Source: Trichoplusia ni (lineage: Eukaryota > Arthropoda > Insecta > Lepidoptera > Noctuidae). From it: DNA of 64,000 nucleotides. The position numbers and the translations under genes are program-made. Location of the stretch: positions 682,001-746,000 of the forward strand of contig NC_039479.1 in assembly GCF_003590095.1 (NCBI RefSeq), written 5' to 3'. The notes beneath the pieces were generated by a model. It had not been told where the DNA came from. It searched no databases and saw only the letters and a list, made by a program, of their open reading frames with translations. Every line of letters starts with the position of its first letter. Position 1 is the stretch's first letter. Positions 21,001 through 34,094 of this stretch are shown here, piece by piece.

Positions 21001-23210
21001 TGAATGTATCTAAACTCAAACTAAAAATAAATCTTAATCCTATTTACATATCTAACATACAGTTACGTGACTACAAAACAGATACATATATATATATAGT
21101 ATATGTAAGAAATATGTATATATGTAACACAACTCCACAATACCCGGTAACAGAATTTGGCTCTCCCGCGGAACGCGAGATACCTCATGAATACCTAAAG
21201 GCTCCAATTGATCCCCAAACTAGAAACTTGTCAGGCATTCGTGAAAAGCCATATTTCCTTTGGCCAATTTATTTTTGTATACAGTTATTATATTGCATTA
21301 CTATTTTTACAAGATTTTTAGGTCTGTTGCCTTTATAAATACCTACTGCTTTATCAACTAATGATTATGTTCTACATGATATTGTGTTTTGTTTTATTGA
21401 CTGATGACAAATTCGTCAATCATTGGATGCGGGACGAAAATATTTTCGCTTACGTATAAAATGGTGAAAGTGCCGAGAAAATGGCCAGAACCTGAAAATA
21501 ATGGAGTCCGAAAAATTTACACGGTAAAAAGCTCAGCTGATCAAAAATGATTACTAAGAGAGAATGTGAACTAACTGGATGTTCTCTTTAAACAGATGAA
21601 AAAGACTCAAGTTTTGTTTTGTAATTCTAAAATATTTCAACATAAATCTCGTAAAACAGGAACCATTATTACATACATAACGATAACCCTCGAAAAATTA
21701 AAGTCATTTATTAAGTTAAAGATAAGAGATGCAAATAAAATACTTTAGAAAGGTATCCGAACAGTTAAGTCTCATATATAATAAGTTTACTCACCCATTA
21801 CCCTGGATTAAGCACCTAATTATTATAATAAGTCGCCTCTTATATACTGTGGGGTAAGATAAGCCTCTACCTCAATATTTTTAGACCCATCCGAACAATT
21901 TAACGTGTATTCAAATAATTGTACTTGGGGAAGGTGAATTCTAATTAGGCATTAAGACTGGGAAGGTTGCGTTTTAGTTACAAAGTTACGTGTAAGATGG
22001 CTTCGCTCGGAATATAACAGAATTTGAAATATTTTACAAAAATGCAACATAATCTCTAGGGGAGTAACTACCCTTAGTATTAGATAAATCAGTACTTATA
22101 TAATATGAAATCTCAGAAAAAAACTGTTAATTTTGGTTTATCAGATTCAGCTAAATACCAAATTATAAATGGTTTACTTGTAAAATCGACATACACCATT
22201 TTGCTTTTTAAATACCTTTAAGTTAATCTTTAAGCTATGGTTGTCATCGTAATTACAATTACTTGCCTACTGTCAAAGATCCAACGTATGACAGTCGATA
22301 CCAAAAATGGAATATAAGTATTTTCTAAAGAACTTGAACGGTTTTTCAACCTGCTTTATATAATATATTTTTTATAAAAGAATTTAAGCACACCCTAAGC
22401 CCTAAGATAGCCAAAACCAATTCTTTTCAAATTACAAATGTAATTTCTAATAGTAATCTCGGATCGTATAATCGTTCACATGAAATCGTTTCGCGCGCCG
22501 CGTGAGCACTCCATTCCAAATTCTATTATGTTTCGCACAATACCCGCCATTTTATTTTTCAGACATATAAACATCTTGGTACGCCTTCGACAATTTTCAG
22601 CGAGCTTTATGTACTGAAAATTGTTATTTCAGGAATCCTTTTTCATACGGTTTTTGTGTTCTTGTTTATGTTTTATTGGTTTATATTTTACGTTTTTATT
22701 TTGTCTTAACGTAAATAGGGGATGTACATATATTTCTTTCCTGGTTGTTTCTTTTTTGCAGTGTCGTAAATATTCCAAGCTGGGGTTTGTCACATCATGT
22801 TAGGCGTGGATTTCATGTGGTGTTTTCGGTAAATAATAGTATGTATCATTGACTATTATGACTTGTTATTCAAAGAGTGATAGATAGAGACAAAATGTAA
22901 TGCTTACTGAACATCTAAGTTAAATCTAATGCAATTTGTTTGAGTACCACTATTAGTTATTAATTAAGTTAGTTTGTTTAGAGAGCAGCATGAAATTTGC
23001 TTATTACAAAAGCTACCCTGGGAAGTAAAATCAACACTCTTTTCGTACCATATTTAAATGAAGAAACAAAGCTGCCCGTACCTCGTTACAAAACCAAATA
23101 GAAATCACAGACCAAATTGTTAGTTTATGCTCCAAAATACAAACTGAATTATATAATATTATTTAAATTTCAGACATGTAAACCATCAGTATTCATACAA
23201 CGAATATTTT
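21001..23210. other. AT-rich spacer
   Basis: Holds a TA-rich simple repeat (21086-21120), a 14-bp perfect palindrome CGAAAATATTTTCG (21435-21448) and a GC-elevated patch at 22485-22510. A 48-codon frame at 21404-21550 (GVRKIYTVKSSADQK at its end) is open, but I cannot support it as a gene. Confidence 0.45.
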
Positions 23211-23222
23211 TCATACGTCATT

Positions 23223-23281
23223 CGTAGCAAATTCGTAGCTTTCCGCTACGCCGTCTCCGTAGACGTGCTACGAAGGCTACG
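23223..23281. repeat. CGTAG/CTACG palindromic array
   Basis: CGTAG starts at 23223, 23233 and 23258; its complement CTACG starts at 23246, 23268 and 23277. CGTAG-ACGTG-CTACG (23258-23272) can form a hairpin. Related to, but less regular than, 5027-5086. Confidence 0.55.
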
Positions 23282-24065
23282 ACAGGATATTAACCTGTCC
23301 GACTTTAGTTTAAAAGCTTTTATTTTCACCCTTTAAGCTTTTAAAGATGAATTTTTAACGTAAAATTTGTGTCTTACAATATTCTATGTCGAATAACTTG
23401 AGATTGAACTAAAGTGTTTTTGAGGTGCAACTTAGGTCGTCGTTAGCTTAATGGCTTAAGTGTTTCTACTTAACTAACGTGATGTTAGTTGCGCTTTATA
23501 ATATACTGTCTTGGTTAGTTTATTATTCTTGGTATTTATGGACTTTGTTCTTCGACGAGTTTTAAGAATTTATGATAGTCACGAGATTTTTTGCATCAAA
23601 ATACCTTACATTTTCTCGAAGTCTGCGAAAGTTATTAGTTTTCTATTCTAGTCAAGAACGAACTTAATTTAAAATGGAATCGCAACTTCTCGTCTCACTT
23701 CATAAATTAGCTAATTCTTGGAAAGTTTTCAAGAAACATTTTTAGCTAACAATACAAATCTGGAAAACATTTCCAACCACAGTCGAGCGTTTAATTCGCC
23801 AAACTTTAAGGAGCACTTAAATATAATACATAAAGTATTTAAGAGGAACAACGGTTGAGCCGAGTTTCATTAAATACCGCAACGGATTTACCGAGGCTGC
23901 AAGAGCGGTGCGATTGCGAGAATTCAGCAATAGCTCTACCAAAATCATATTTACAACAAATGCAAGGTGTATAAAGAGGCGAAGAAAAATAACGACGTGC
24001 CTATACAACGAATAGTGTTTTTCTTAAAACAATTTACTGTTCTATACGTTTTGGGAAATGTAATA

Positions 24066-24137
24066 GACCGGACAGAGTGGAAGAATCTAAGGGAGGCCTT
24101 TGCCCTGCAGTGGGAAAGTAATGGCTGAAAAAAAAAG
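24066..24137 (+). mobile_element. RTE-like LINE 3' end
   Basis: The frame 24066-24128 reads DRTEWKNLREAFALQWESNG and a TGA, followed directly by an A-run. It is homologous to the closing residues at 16658-16810 (DRRNW..GEAYVQQWED). Severely 5'-truncated. Confidence 0.7.
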
Positions 24138-24856
24138 TCAATGGGAAAGCCCAACATTTCGTCGGGATATCAGTAGCTAGTTTGCACAAATATTACTTCT
24201 TTAGTAACCAGTCAATTCAAAGGTCGTTTGAAAATCCCTCTTATTACTCGCTAACACCTATGATACTGGCACTATGTAAAAAATTATCTTCGGTATGCAT
24301 ATTTCCATGCACTATAAAATTAACCCAGGTTATTAAATATTTTGCTCGAATTATTGCGACAGAGGCATCGGAAAATATACGCTATTGCTTTGCTATCGCA
24401 AGTTATGTAATACAGCTACCGATGTAAGACTGTGACAAATTCTTATTATGTTTTCTGAATAGAAACAGTGGAAACTTACGACAGCCATTCCAAATTATAT
24501 CTTGGGAATTGTAAGTAATTTCCTGGGCTTCAGATTATAGTATTATTTAAATGGTGGCTGCTTTCAACTCTTATAATAAATTAGTATAATTGTAACTTGT
24601 TGTTTGAGATTTTTTCCTTATAATTTGGCTTCGCGTGTAGGACTCTGTTTTGGTTTAATAATGAGGCTTCAGCAGGTTTTTTGAAGTTAGTCCATGATGA
24701 AAATTGGAAAATATACCTAATCTTGTTTTTAAAGGACAGTATTTAGAAAAAAATACATGTTCACTGCATTCTACTGAACATACCAACTTTTCCTTTAATT
24801 ATTATAAAAGTTACAGAATAGACGTATTAAGCAAATTGGTTTAAACAAAGGAAAAA

Positions 24857-25005
24857 ATCGGTCAAGGTCTTGTCAGACTCGTGACTCCGAATATTTTTAT
24901 AGTGGCAATACCTCTCACGGTTCATGAGATGCAGCGTGGTAACTGCCATTCAGGCAGATTCTCAGTAACCGGGTTCCGATTATACCCTCTGGGTACGGAA
25001 ACGAA
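24857..25005 (-). repeat. Family F repeat, inverted and partial
   Basis: ATCGGTCAAGG, AGACTCGTGACTCCGA, TATAGTGGCAATACC, TTCATGAGATGCAGC and CGGGTTCCGATT follow the reverse order of the family, ending at GGGTACGGAA. An open frame across it (24881-25087) is incidental. Confidence 0.6.
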
Positions 25006-25639
25006 AAATAACAAGCTTAGATTACATTTTGATAATTACTTTATCCAAGTAGATTTTTATATGCGGAAAATGTTTAAGCACTCGTAGTATTAGTTACACA
25101 TTAATTAATCGACGTTTTTCCTCAATAAGAACTTAGCAAGGAAACTGTTGGATGGTTCGTCTTGTGTTAAATGGCCTCCGAGCAACAAGTTCCGCTCAGC
25201 TTCGGTAAAACTTTGAATCCTTGACGTGTGGTGCAAGTGGACGAAGGAAGCGGATTTTTTGAATTTTTAAATAATTATAATGACCTGTTATTAATCTGTA
25301 ATTTGTGGAGTTACTAAAGTAAGATGTTGACTCCTTTTTTTGTTCCCCTGAACCATCAACACACAGCCAGACACATAGCCTTTCCTGCGGTATCTCGAAC
25401 CAATACTCACATTTCATTTTTATGTGAGAAAACTTACAAAATAAACTACAAAGTTTATAATCCTAGGCCATGACTAACAAAGCCAATATTTGAGCCAAAA
25501 ACAGCCAGTTTCTTTTAAAAGTATCCCTTTTGTTTTAAAATCATCGATCCGGAAGATTAAAAAATGTTCTTGAAACATTTAACATTCAGAGGTACAGAAC
25601 GAAACTCGTCCCATCTTGTACCTTGCACCGCATAAGCTG

Positions 25640-25720
25640 TGACGTCACGATAACAGCGCACAATCTGAACATCCATCAGTTTTACAGCGCGTTAAGAGAA
25701 CACTAGACAGTGATGACGTA
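25640..25720. promoter_or_regulatory. Paired CRE-type sites
   Basis: TGACGTCA (25640-25647) and TGACGTA (25714-25720) lie in a GC-elevated segment. The same pair of sequences occurs at 31894-31916 with closer spacing. No adjacent exon is visible. Confidence 0.25.
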
Positions 25721-25749
25721 TTATTCCAGGATTTTGTAAAAGTTCAGGT

Positions 25750-27650
25750 GACAATGAAATAGCTTTGTAGACAAGGTGACTGTGAATACTATTTTTAAAT
25801 CGAAAAGTTTATGTGGAAGATGTTTTTACAAAGTTTTGGTGATTTCTTCCTTTAACGATGCTCTTAAAGAATTAGTATCAGCTGGAACTAGTTTCTTAGG
25901 GTTCTGTACCCAAAGAGGAGAATCAGAATCCTGGTACTAAGGCTACGCTCTCTATTTCCTGAGTGCTTGAATTTCACACATTATGCAAAACATAATTATT
26001 GAGTATTTCACTGCCAGTCAAAGCAATATACAACCAACTGCCAAGAAAGAGACAAAACAAAAAACGCATCGATATAATAAAAAAATACAAGTACGGTACA
26101 TCAAAAACCGATTTCATTAAATACAGGAACAAATATCGGTATGTTCGGACAGGTATCGCCCGCAGGGTGTCAGCGCGTTGATTGACGATCGATGCACAAT
26201 GGCGCCATGCCCCACTGAATTGATGTCCTATTGTTTGTCAATATAATAGACAGCTACCAACAGCTGCAACAGTTTGCTAGATTAGAATGCTGTGCTTGCT
26301 TATTTGTAGTGTTATTTATTTAGTCGTACATGTGTATTGTGGATCCAGAGGTCTTGTTATGTTGGTCGAGTTGGTTGTGATTCAATGTGCTTGAAAAGAC
26401 TTCGGCGATATCTCCCACTGTAATTTACGTTGACTCCGAAAAAAATTTTAGCGTTTAAGTTGCCAAAGCTGATGGAAATATTGTATGGTTGACCCTTTAT
26501 TTGATGAATACACAATGAACGTAACGAGTTCATTTTAATGAAACGAAAGCAGTTGTTTAATCCAAGAAAACATGTATTTACTTAATAACTCGCGGGTTGT
26601 TTTGGGGCTATCTAACAAAAGTCGCTCCCAACTGAACACCTAAATCATGAAATTATATATTTCCTGGTACTGAAGTTATAATTAAAAAAACATATTATAT
26701 TGAAATGTTTACTGTATTCAGAGATGTGATTTATCTAACACTAATATCGAGAAGTTTTTTCAAGAGGTAGGTTGAACTTAACTTTCAGTATTACTGGATT
26801 CACTGAAATACTGTATTTCAAACAAAACGACTGTCAATCTACTCTACATACCTGTCCTCGACTTTAACGGTATAATCAACCAAAAAGTTTCAAATAAACT
26901 TCACTAACTGTATCTCCTAATGAAATACAAATCTATTCAACCACTAAAACGTAATTGGCCAACAAACATTGGAATTTCCATACATTAAAAGTTGCGCATT
27001 CATAATATACTAGCGTCCGACCGCGAGTTCGTTCGGTCCATTTTCACGTGGCTTTTCCGGGACACAAAGTTATTTATTCATTTAATTATGTTAGGAAAAG
27101 TTATTGTTTGTGAAGAGTTTAATTATTAATGCATTTATAGCTTTTGTTACAATCCTCAAATATATTTTTGTCTTAATTAGAACTTCAATTGTACCTGAGG
27201 GTTGATGATTTTCCATGGGAAGTAAATAGTAAAGAAAGACCCCAAACAATGCCCTAGAACAGCAAAGAAACTTACTTATTCGATGACTGGTTCTATATTA
27301 AGAATAGGACCTTAATAGTTAGTTTTAAAACATAAATCATATCAGATAGAAAATATCTCAAATGTAGGAAATTCATTTATATTATGTTTTTTAACATTAT
27401 TTTTCTAAATCCAAATACAAATTCAATTAATATCTGTGTTTTTAAGTAACCAAACAGGCTTTAAACTAAGTACAATCAAAACCTACAAAAAAAATCACAT
27501 GTCACTGCAAAATACACTTTGAAAACTGGATTGTAAAAACCGACGTTTCTCACTACTCTTAACACGATGGCATACGCAACTTCCCTATCGTCCATGGTTT
27601 ATAATGAACTCTTCTTAAAGTTTACAGTCATCACGTAATGAAGTAATCTT
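25750..27650. other. AT-rich spacer
   Basis: GGGTTCTGTACCCAAAG at about 25900 is a family F scrap. GCGCGTTGATTGACGATCGA with GGCGCCAT (26173-26207) is a GC-elevated patch. CTAGCGTCCGACCGCGAG at 27011 resembles a degenerate Helitron 3' end. No gene. Confidence 0.45.
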
Positions 27651-27654
27651 GAAC

Positions 27655-27740
27655 TTGTCACGTCATAGCAGGACGGCCGCTGTCGGTGTCGCGGCGTGAT
27701 TGATGAGCGCGGCTGGACTGTGCCCGATACTCTGAGTTAC
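27655..27740. other. GC-rich patch
   Basis: GACGGCCGCTGTCGGTGTCG and GGCGTGATTGATGAGCGCGG stand out against flanks of roughly one-third GC. No long frame, palindrome or repeat unit was found. A CpG-rich promoter or conserved element is possible but unsupported. Confidence 0.3.
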
Positions 27741-27759
27741 ACTGTATGTCGAACAGTTG

Positions 27760-30700
27760 TTTAGATGTAATACTTTGTTAGATAAGGCCTTGACTCCAAA
27801 GGGTAGTGTCTGTAGTTGGTTAGCACTAGTTTTAAGACACGTGAAATGTTTATTTTTTAACTGGCTTCTAAAAAAAGGATGTTACTTAATTCGACCGTAT
27901 ATAGGCATTTATGCATTTTTATGTTTTGGTTTATATTGTTGATGTGCCTTTATACAACAACAAATAACAAATAAAAAAATAAAAGGTTAAATGAAAATTA
28001 TTCCTGAGACTACTACCTGTATGTCCCTTAATTCGTCACCAGGTTGGCTCACGAACCGTGATAGCTAACTTGTGATTTGAAAGAAAATGCCTAAACTTAT
28101 CGGGACTTAGAGGGATTAGTAACTAAAGTAGTTTCCGAATCTTCCACAATACTAGCAAGTAGGAAAAAAACGATCTTAGCAATTGAGCAAGACGCAGTGA
28201 CTTAAAACACCATACTATTAAACTACTGGGTCTATTCATAATTTAAACTAGCCCTTTTTTATTTTCTATGAACGTCTTTAAATTAGAGTCTTACTGGTAA
28301 TCAATCAAATTACTTCTTAATTCATCTACCCACAAAAAAGTTGTAGAGTCCGTCGTAAATACAATTATTTTATAATTACCTCTACTTTTAAATTTTACAA
28401 TTCTATTCCGAAAGCGCGTTTACGACGACCGCGTTCACTTAAATAATTACAACTTGAAAATAACCAATTTGTTGCTTTCCGTACGAAGTTAATTAAATTT
28501 TTACGTTTATGAAGTACGTTAATTTGACGTAATTCGCTTATGCTGAGTTATTTTTAAGCTGTGGCTTGTTGTGAATTGTGAACTAACTATTTAAGTACTT
28601 AGAATTTATTAATTTTTCGCCAAGAAATAGTATATACCAGGAATAGTGTTATAAATGTTATGAAATAATGCCCTCTCTGGAAAATAATTAGAAATTATTT
28701 TTCAACTAAATAATAAACTATCCATATACTTTACATCTATTTACGTCTTGTGAAACTAGTCTAATTATTTAATTTAACGAAGTCGACTTCAAGCCACGAT
28801 TACTAACCAAAAAAAAAATTAATATGAATGAAAGCTACTATATTCTCATGTTACATGAAAGCACATTTGTCCACTTTAACAAAGCACCAACAGCAAAAAA
28901 AAAAACAATCTAACATCTCATTAAAATGGAAGACGAATAGAAAACTTCAAAAGTTTGGGAATTATATTCCTTATCGACAAATGACGTGACTTGACTCTGT
29001 CAGTTCAATAAATTAATGCAAGTCAATTCGGTTAACGTTAGGATAAATATAACTTATCTACATGTTCATATGATAAAGCACAAAAAGAGGCCAAAATGTA
29101 CATAAAGCTGCATAACAATTACATTACGATCACCATTCAATAGGCATGCTTATAAAACAAAATTCCACATACCTATTGGGCCTCATTTTCATAAATTTCA
29201 ATAAATGATTTTTACTACCGTAATCGCTCTTCGCGGGCTATTGAAAACGCAAGCCTTTCATAAAACAATATAACATTCCCGAATATATTCACAGAACGAA
29301 TGCATTTAGTAAAACCTACATAGGTCGACCATTCGCCGACCCCTGACCCTTGTCGAGGAAACAACTGCAATTGAGCAGGGGTCAAGTTATACTGGTTGAC
29401 ATATCGCGTGTTTTCTTTGAATAATCTTTATTTCCTGTTACCTTATCGGGTTTCTATGTGACTGTATCACGGATTAACGTTAACAACCTAATTCGAGCTC
29501 TACGGCTTGAAATATAAAGTTCACATTTATGTGAGAGACATTTCTCTTTAATGAAATTAATTTCAGCTTGCAAATATGCTAATTTAGACTTTGTTATAGC
29601 TTGATAAGGTCCAAGTTTCAATGGGTTTTATTTATGGTGTAGGCTGGCGGACTGATGGTGTTATGCAAAGCCGAGATAACGGCAAAGCAAAACATTTTAA
29701 TGCCTTTTTTTGTAATAGTTTTCTGTGCTTTTAGTTTATAGCCTCAAGTTAAGTATTTAGCGATTGTTTAGAGTGTGCTTTATGTGCAAGAATGTACAGT
29801 GAAGTACAATTATTGAGTACAACGCATTAAGAAATCAACCTTATAACTTTGGCATAGAGTTGTTATTAACGTCGGAGTGCAAAGTGATGTGGGGTAGATT
29901 GTAGTTCAAATATATGGCAATAGATAGGCTTTATATTTTTCATGCAAGAACTCAAGGCACGTTTTGCAGAACATAAAAGATTTCATATTGCAGTAGGCAA
30001 CTAACCTTAGAAAATACATAAACAGAAAATCCATGGTTTCAATCCAACCAGATAGCGATATAAATAAACGTAAGAGAAAAAAAAATCAAAGACTAGAACT
30101 CCTCCACCGATTGAACCGGCAACCTCTGAAATGATGATGATGCTGATGATAAGTAAGTGATGTCTTAGATTTATAAAACTAAACTATAGATTTTCAAACG
30201 TCAATTTCTTACTTTACCTGCGTTTCATTCGAAAACCTGCAGGTATCCTCATAAAAATTAATTTTAATTGTTTGAAACACAGTAAGTCAGGTTGATTGGT
30301 TAATATATCTCATAAATTGAGTTCGCTCAGCATGTAAACAGAAATAATTACTGACGGATCCCCATTCAGTCAGGATTGCATATTTCGGTATCAAAAAATA
30401 TTGCGAAGTGTTACTGGTGATTGGCGGCAAAAATAATAATATATGATTGGTACTTTACTTTTTTAAGTTTAAATCCGTTTATAGCTTTGATAACCAACTA
30501 TGGGTGATTTATCTAACTGGAGGTGGACTTTATCTTGGGTCCTAAGATATATACAAAAATACATTTCATTAAAGTCCTTTAAATATCAAAATTTTATTAA
30601 ACTGTTAAACTAAAAATAAGATCTAGAATAAAAACTGCTAAGCGCTGATTCATCTTCTAATTCAATAAAACAAATTAGTTGAAAAACAGATTCTTCAGTT

Positions 30701-31020
30701 TTTTTACTAAAATAGCTTTTCTGTAAAAAAGCATTTAAAAGATAAAGATTTGGCGGCGAGATAAAGTTAAGATAATCTAGAGACACTCTCATTAGGAGGA
30801 ATTAAATACGGGATTATTGCCCCAATAACTCTCAAAGTAATTAGTTTCAATTGTTTTTAACTAGATGGCGCTGACTCACGTTCTTGGTATTCCAAAGAAA
30901 GAGTGCAAAATATTAAAATAGTCTGTTATAAATGAATAGAATGTTGCTTCCTTATATATTATGTGCTTATAAATTTCCACGTTATTAAGAATCACGCGAC
31001 ATATGAATTTAACACACATA
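27760..31020. other. Long AT-rich spacer
   Basis: Includes a family F scrap (CACCAGGTTGGCTCACGAACCGT type, about 28037-28060), an 8-bp inverted repeat GACCCCTG/CAGGGGTC (29338-29383) and the TAGATGGCGC motif at 30861. ATGATGATGATGCTGATGAT (30131-30150) resembles an RTE tail without coding sequence. No gene. Confidence 0.5.
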
Positions 31021-31029
31021 CATACACGG

Positions 31030-31170
31030 GCACATGATAGAACCGACCGTTGTTCAATCTCAACTTTTATTTTGATTATTTTTGACTATAGTGGCAACAA
31101 CTTTAGCCATCACTGCTCATGTGGTACAGCCTAATCACTAGAATTAGGATTTCGTTTTCATGCTTTTGCT
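31030..31170 (-). repeat. Family F repeat fragment
   Basis: GACTATAGTGGCAACAAC, TGCTCATGTGGTACAGCC and AGAATTAGGATT follow the inverted order of the family's central part. Both ends are missing. Confidence 0.45.
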
Positions 31171-31893
31171 ATTGAAAATCCAACAAATTAAGGTGTCTAC
31201 ATTTCAATTTGTTTGCAAAACAACTTAAAGCATTATCAACTTAACCTAAATCAATATCCAACCCTTTCCAACAACATGATTTAGTCATAAAACGATAAAA
31301 CTAGATCCAAGTGAGCATAGAATTTAGTTCGCAATAAAATTTCAACAAGTCTCATTCGGATTTAGTGCGACCCAGTTTGTGGCTATGAAATATATGGCGG
31401 TTCTGATAGCTGGATTGCGGAGGTACAGGACGAATTATTGAATTAATAAAGATTTAATTAATTTTGGGTATGTACATAGGTATTAAAGATTGTATAAAGA
31501 CTTCGATCGAAAATAAGGTATTACTACCATACAAGGAATTGATTTTTTTCTTAAAAATGGATGGATTATCATCCCCAATTTATTTTGTTGACATTAATTT
31601 GTAAATTTTGTTCTTTGATCTTAATCTTTTTTGGAACAGACTCATAGATTCTAAAAATATAATTTGAATTTAAAGCTGATAATTTGTAAAAGAGTATCTG
31701 GGTGACAGGCAGTGCCTCCGTTTAAAAGAAATACATTTTAAAAAAGAAAAAAAAACATGTGGCTGAATCCGCTATTTTTTTTTCAAAATCATCACAAAAA
31801 CAATATCCTGTTACACAGTAACGAGGCCGCATAACACAGATAATAAATCGTTCTAAAACGTCCAACAGCCTGCATTCGAAATTCGAACACGCC

Positions 31894-31925
31894 TGACGTC
31901 ATGTCTTGCTGACGTAGGCCCCGCC
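31894..31925. promoter_or_regulatory. TGACGTCA, TGACGTA and GC-box cluster
   Basis: Within about 32 bp lie a perfect CRE octamer (31894-31901), TGACGTA (31910-31916) and CCCCGCC (31919-31925). Of the candidate regulatory patches this is the most compact. No exon follows within the next kilobase on either strand that I can identify. Confidence 0.35.
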
Positions 31926-32209
31926 TATTTCCAACCGCGATATTACAGTGTACGCGATTGCTTCGCAAAATGCTTGCTAACTACTTTTAGCGTCAGCAAC
32001 AGACATTCACAGAATCAGTATTTAAAAAACAACGTAACTAATAATAATATCAGTTTTTCGCAAGAGCTCAACCCAATAATTGACAATGAGTTACTGTTAT
32101 TCTATTAGGTAACGCAATAGTCTTGACACTTGTATAGTTAAAACATACATAACCAATTACAAGTCACTGCAAAATATTGGCACCTTATACATCAGATCGT
32201 GTTAGAATG

Positions 32210-32347
32210 TTTTGTTGCTGACGGTATAGGATTTTCTTCCGGAATTCTCACGGACTTCCTCTGTCCTGGTGAAGGCGGAGAGGTTTGCGGAACTCTTACC
32301 GGTAAAGCTGTAGGGTGCTCTAGGAGCGTCACAACCCCCCCCCCCCC
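32210..32347. repeat. GC-elevated block ending in a C13 run
   Basis: TTGCTGACGGTATAGGATTT, CGGACTTCCTCTGTCCTGG, AAGGCGGAGAGG and CTCTAGGAGCGTCACAA lead into 13 consecutive C (32335-32347). The composition and homopolymer end suggest a dispersed element I cannot name. Confidence 0.35.
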
Positions 32348-33334
32348 ATCTACTATTTAATGTACAGTGACCTATTGATGTGGTGGCGGTTGTGGTTCAA
32401 TAATAGTGTAGGCTGGCTATTTGACGTATAGATGAAGGTATGGAGTTAATAGATGGACGACAGTTTATGAAAGTAGGAGACCAGTGAAAACCCATTTTAT
32501 GTTAAAATGCCTTACGTCTTAAAATTTTCGTTTGATGTCTTGGGGTAACACGACACAAATTGATATACAGTTTAAATTGTTTCAATATTATAAACATACT
32601 TTGGCCTTCCATCTGTTAAGCTGTGAAAGAACATACCCTTTTGTTGGTAGGCACCGACAACAAAAACCTACACACCCGCTGTATAAAGCCAGTTATGCTA
32701 ACAATGAAAAGGTTAATAATGTTCTCCAAGTGATACTTATACAACCCGGAATAGAATCACTGTATCGTAAAAATATTGTCCACATTTATTTAGGATAAGT
32801 GCCTAAACAAACGAACGAGTATGAAATAGGAAAACAAATACAAACCGTGTTTGGAGTAACAAAACAAAAAAATATACTTTTGATGGTAAATTTGTTATCC
32901 TGAATTCAAGGGAATTTTAATTATAGCTATATTATTTGTTTAATACAAGCTGTTTGATCAGTTCAAAGTAATTTCCAAGTGTGCAGTACGCGAGAAGCAT
33001 AGGGCAAGCATTTTTCTGGAAGTCAGACAATTTTTTTAGGTGCAGTCTAAGTGTTTGTTAAAACCTCCTTTGAAGAAGAGTAGCTGAAGTCTTTAAAAAT
33101 AAACAAGAAAAAAGAAGTCAAATAAAACCATGAACGCCACAAAACCACGGTACTTTGCTATTCAGCCTTTTTACAACATCATCAAAAACCACCTCTTAAG
33201 TGTGGCAAAAAATAATCAGCGTAGGTACCTTATATTTTTATCTATGACTGACTAATTGATTAATGAATATAATATTAATAAAGAATTGATCATAAATATT
33301 GAATAAAAACGATTAAAAGTATTATTCAATTAAA

Positions 33335-33504
33335 GTACGGATAACCGAGTGGTATAGGTCACCACGCCAAACTCGCTGTTTGTGATGTGTCAAGGGTAAG
33401 ATCCCGAGTAGATCGTTGTGTGATCCACGAATGCTTGTCCTGAGTCTGGGTGACTGTGCGTGCGACTAAAATGTGCGTGAAATGCGGGAGTGGTTTAATA
33501 AAAA
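33335..33504 (+). mobile_element. SINE-B, plus-strand copy
   Basis: Box A region TAACCGAGTGG (33342-33352, one mismatch). Box B region GTAAGATCC (33396-33404) is decayed. Then GTGTGATCCACGAATGCTTG, GAGTCTGGGTGACTGTGCG and GCGGGAGTGG with a short A-rich tail. The head is complete but box B loss should disable it. Confidence 0.8.
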
Positions 33505-33904
33505 GGAACAAAATTGTAACAAACAATATGATACGTCACAAACAAAATTCATTCCACCATTAAATCCATAAACATGATTTCTAATATCCCCACCCACTTT
33601 ACAAGATTACTTAAAATAAATCACTGTACTTTGACCACAGACATAAAAAAGTTTGTCACGATCACAAATCACATAAATAATTGCAAACTATTTGTTGTCA
33701 CGCCAACATATTTATCAGTAGACGTTTACATGTAAAAGAGATTTACTTATCTGCCCTCGTTTGTCTAGAATAGTCAACTTAACAAAAACAGTTTGAGAAA
33801 CTGACGGCTGTCATTTGTTCTGTATATTTTTAGCGGAGAAAGTTTTTATGAATTAGAAGAGCTGTGTACGTGGCGTTTGGATGAAACTGTTGATTTTATT
33901 ATCC

Positions 33905-34075
33905 ATCCTACTAATATTATAAACGTGGCAATTTGTATGAATGGATGTATGGATTTAGGCAAATAGTTTTTATCCCGATTTTAAGTTACAGTGGCACCAT
34001 TTTCGATATGTAGCGGGCGGGCCTGCGGCAAGTATTTATGCTGAACAAAGATCGTCATTACTCCACTTCACACGC
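33905..34075 (+). mobile_element. Helitron-like element, 5' portion
   Basis: ATCCTACTAATATTATAAAC is the standard 5' terminus of a large lepidopteran non-autonomous Helitron group. TTTTTATCCCGATTTTAAG follows as expected. A GCGGGCGGGCCTGCGGC segment at 34013-34029 may be its degenerate 3' hairpin. Confidence 0.6.
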
Positions 34076-34094
34076 AACGCTATTATATCTATAC

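Noticed and set aside
20997..21338. 113-codon plus frame, the longest in the window
   Set aside because: Tyr/Ile-rich N-terminal part arises from a TA microsatellite; it starts at the edge of a family C repeat.
21404..21550. 48-codon frame with mixed composition
   Set aside because: Short, no splice or promoter context that I trust; kept only as a note.
24881..25087. 68-codon plus frame
   Set aside because: Crosses an inverted family F repeat.
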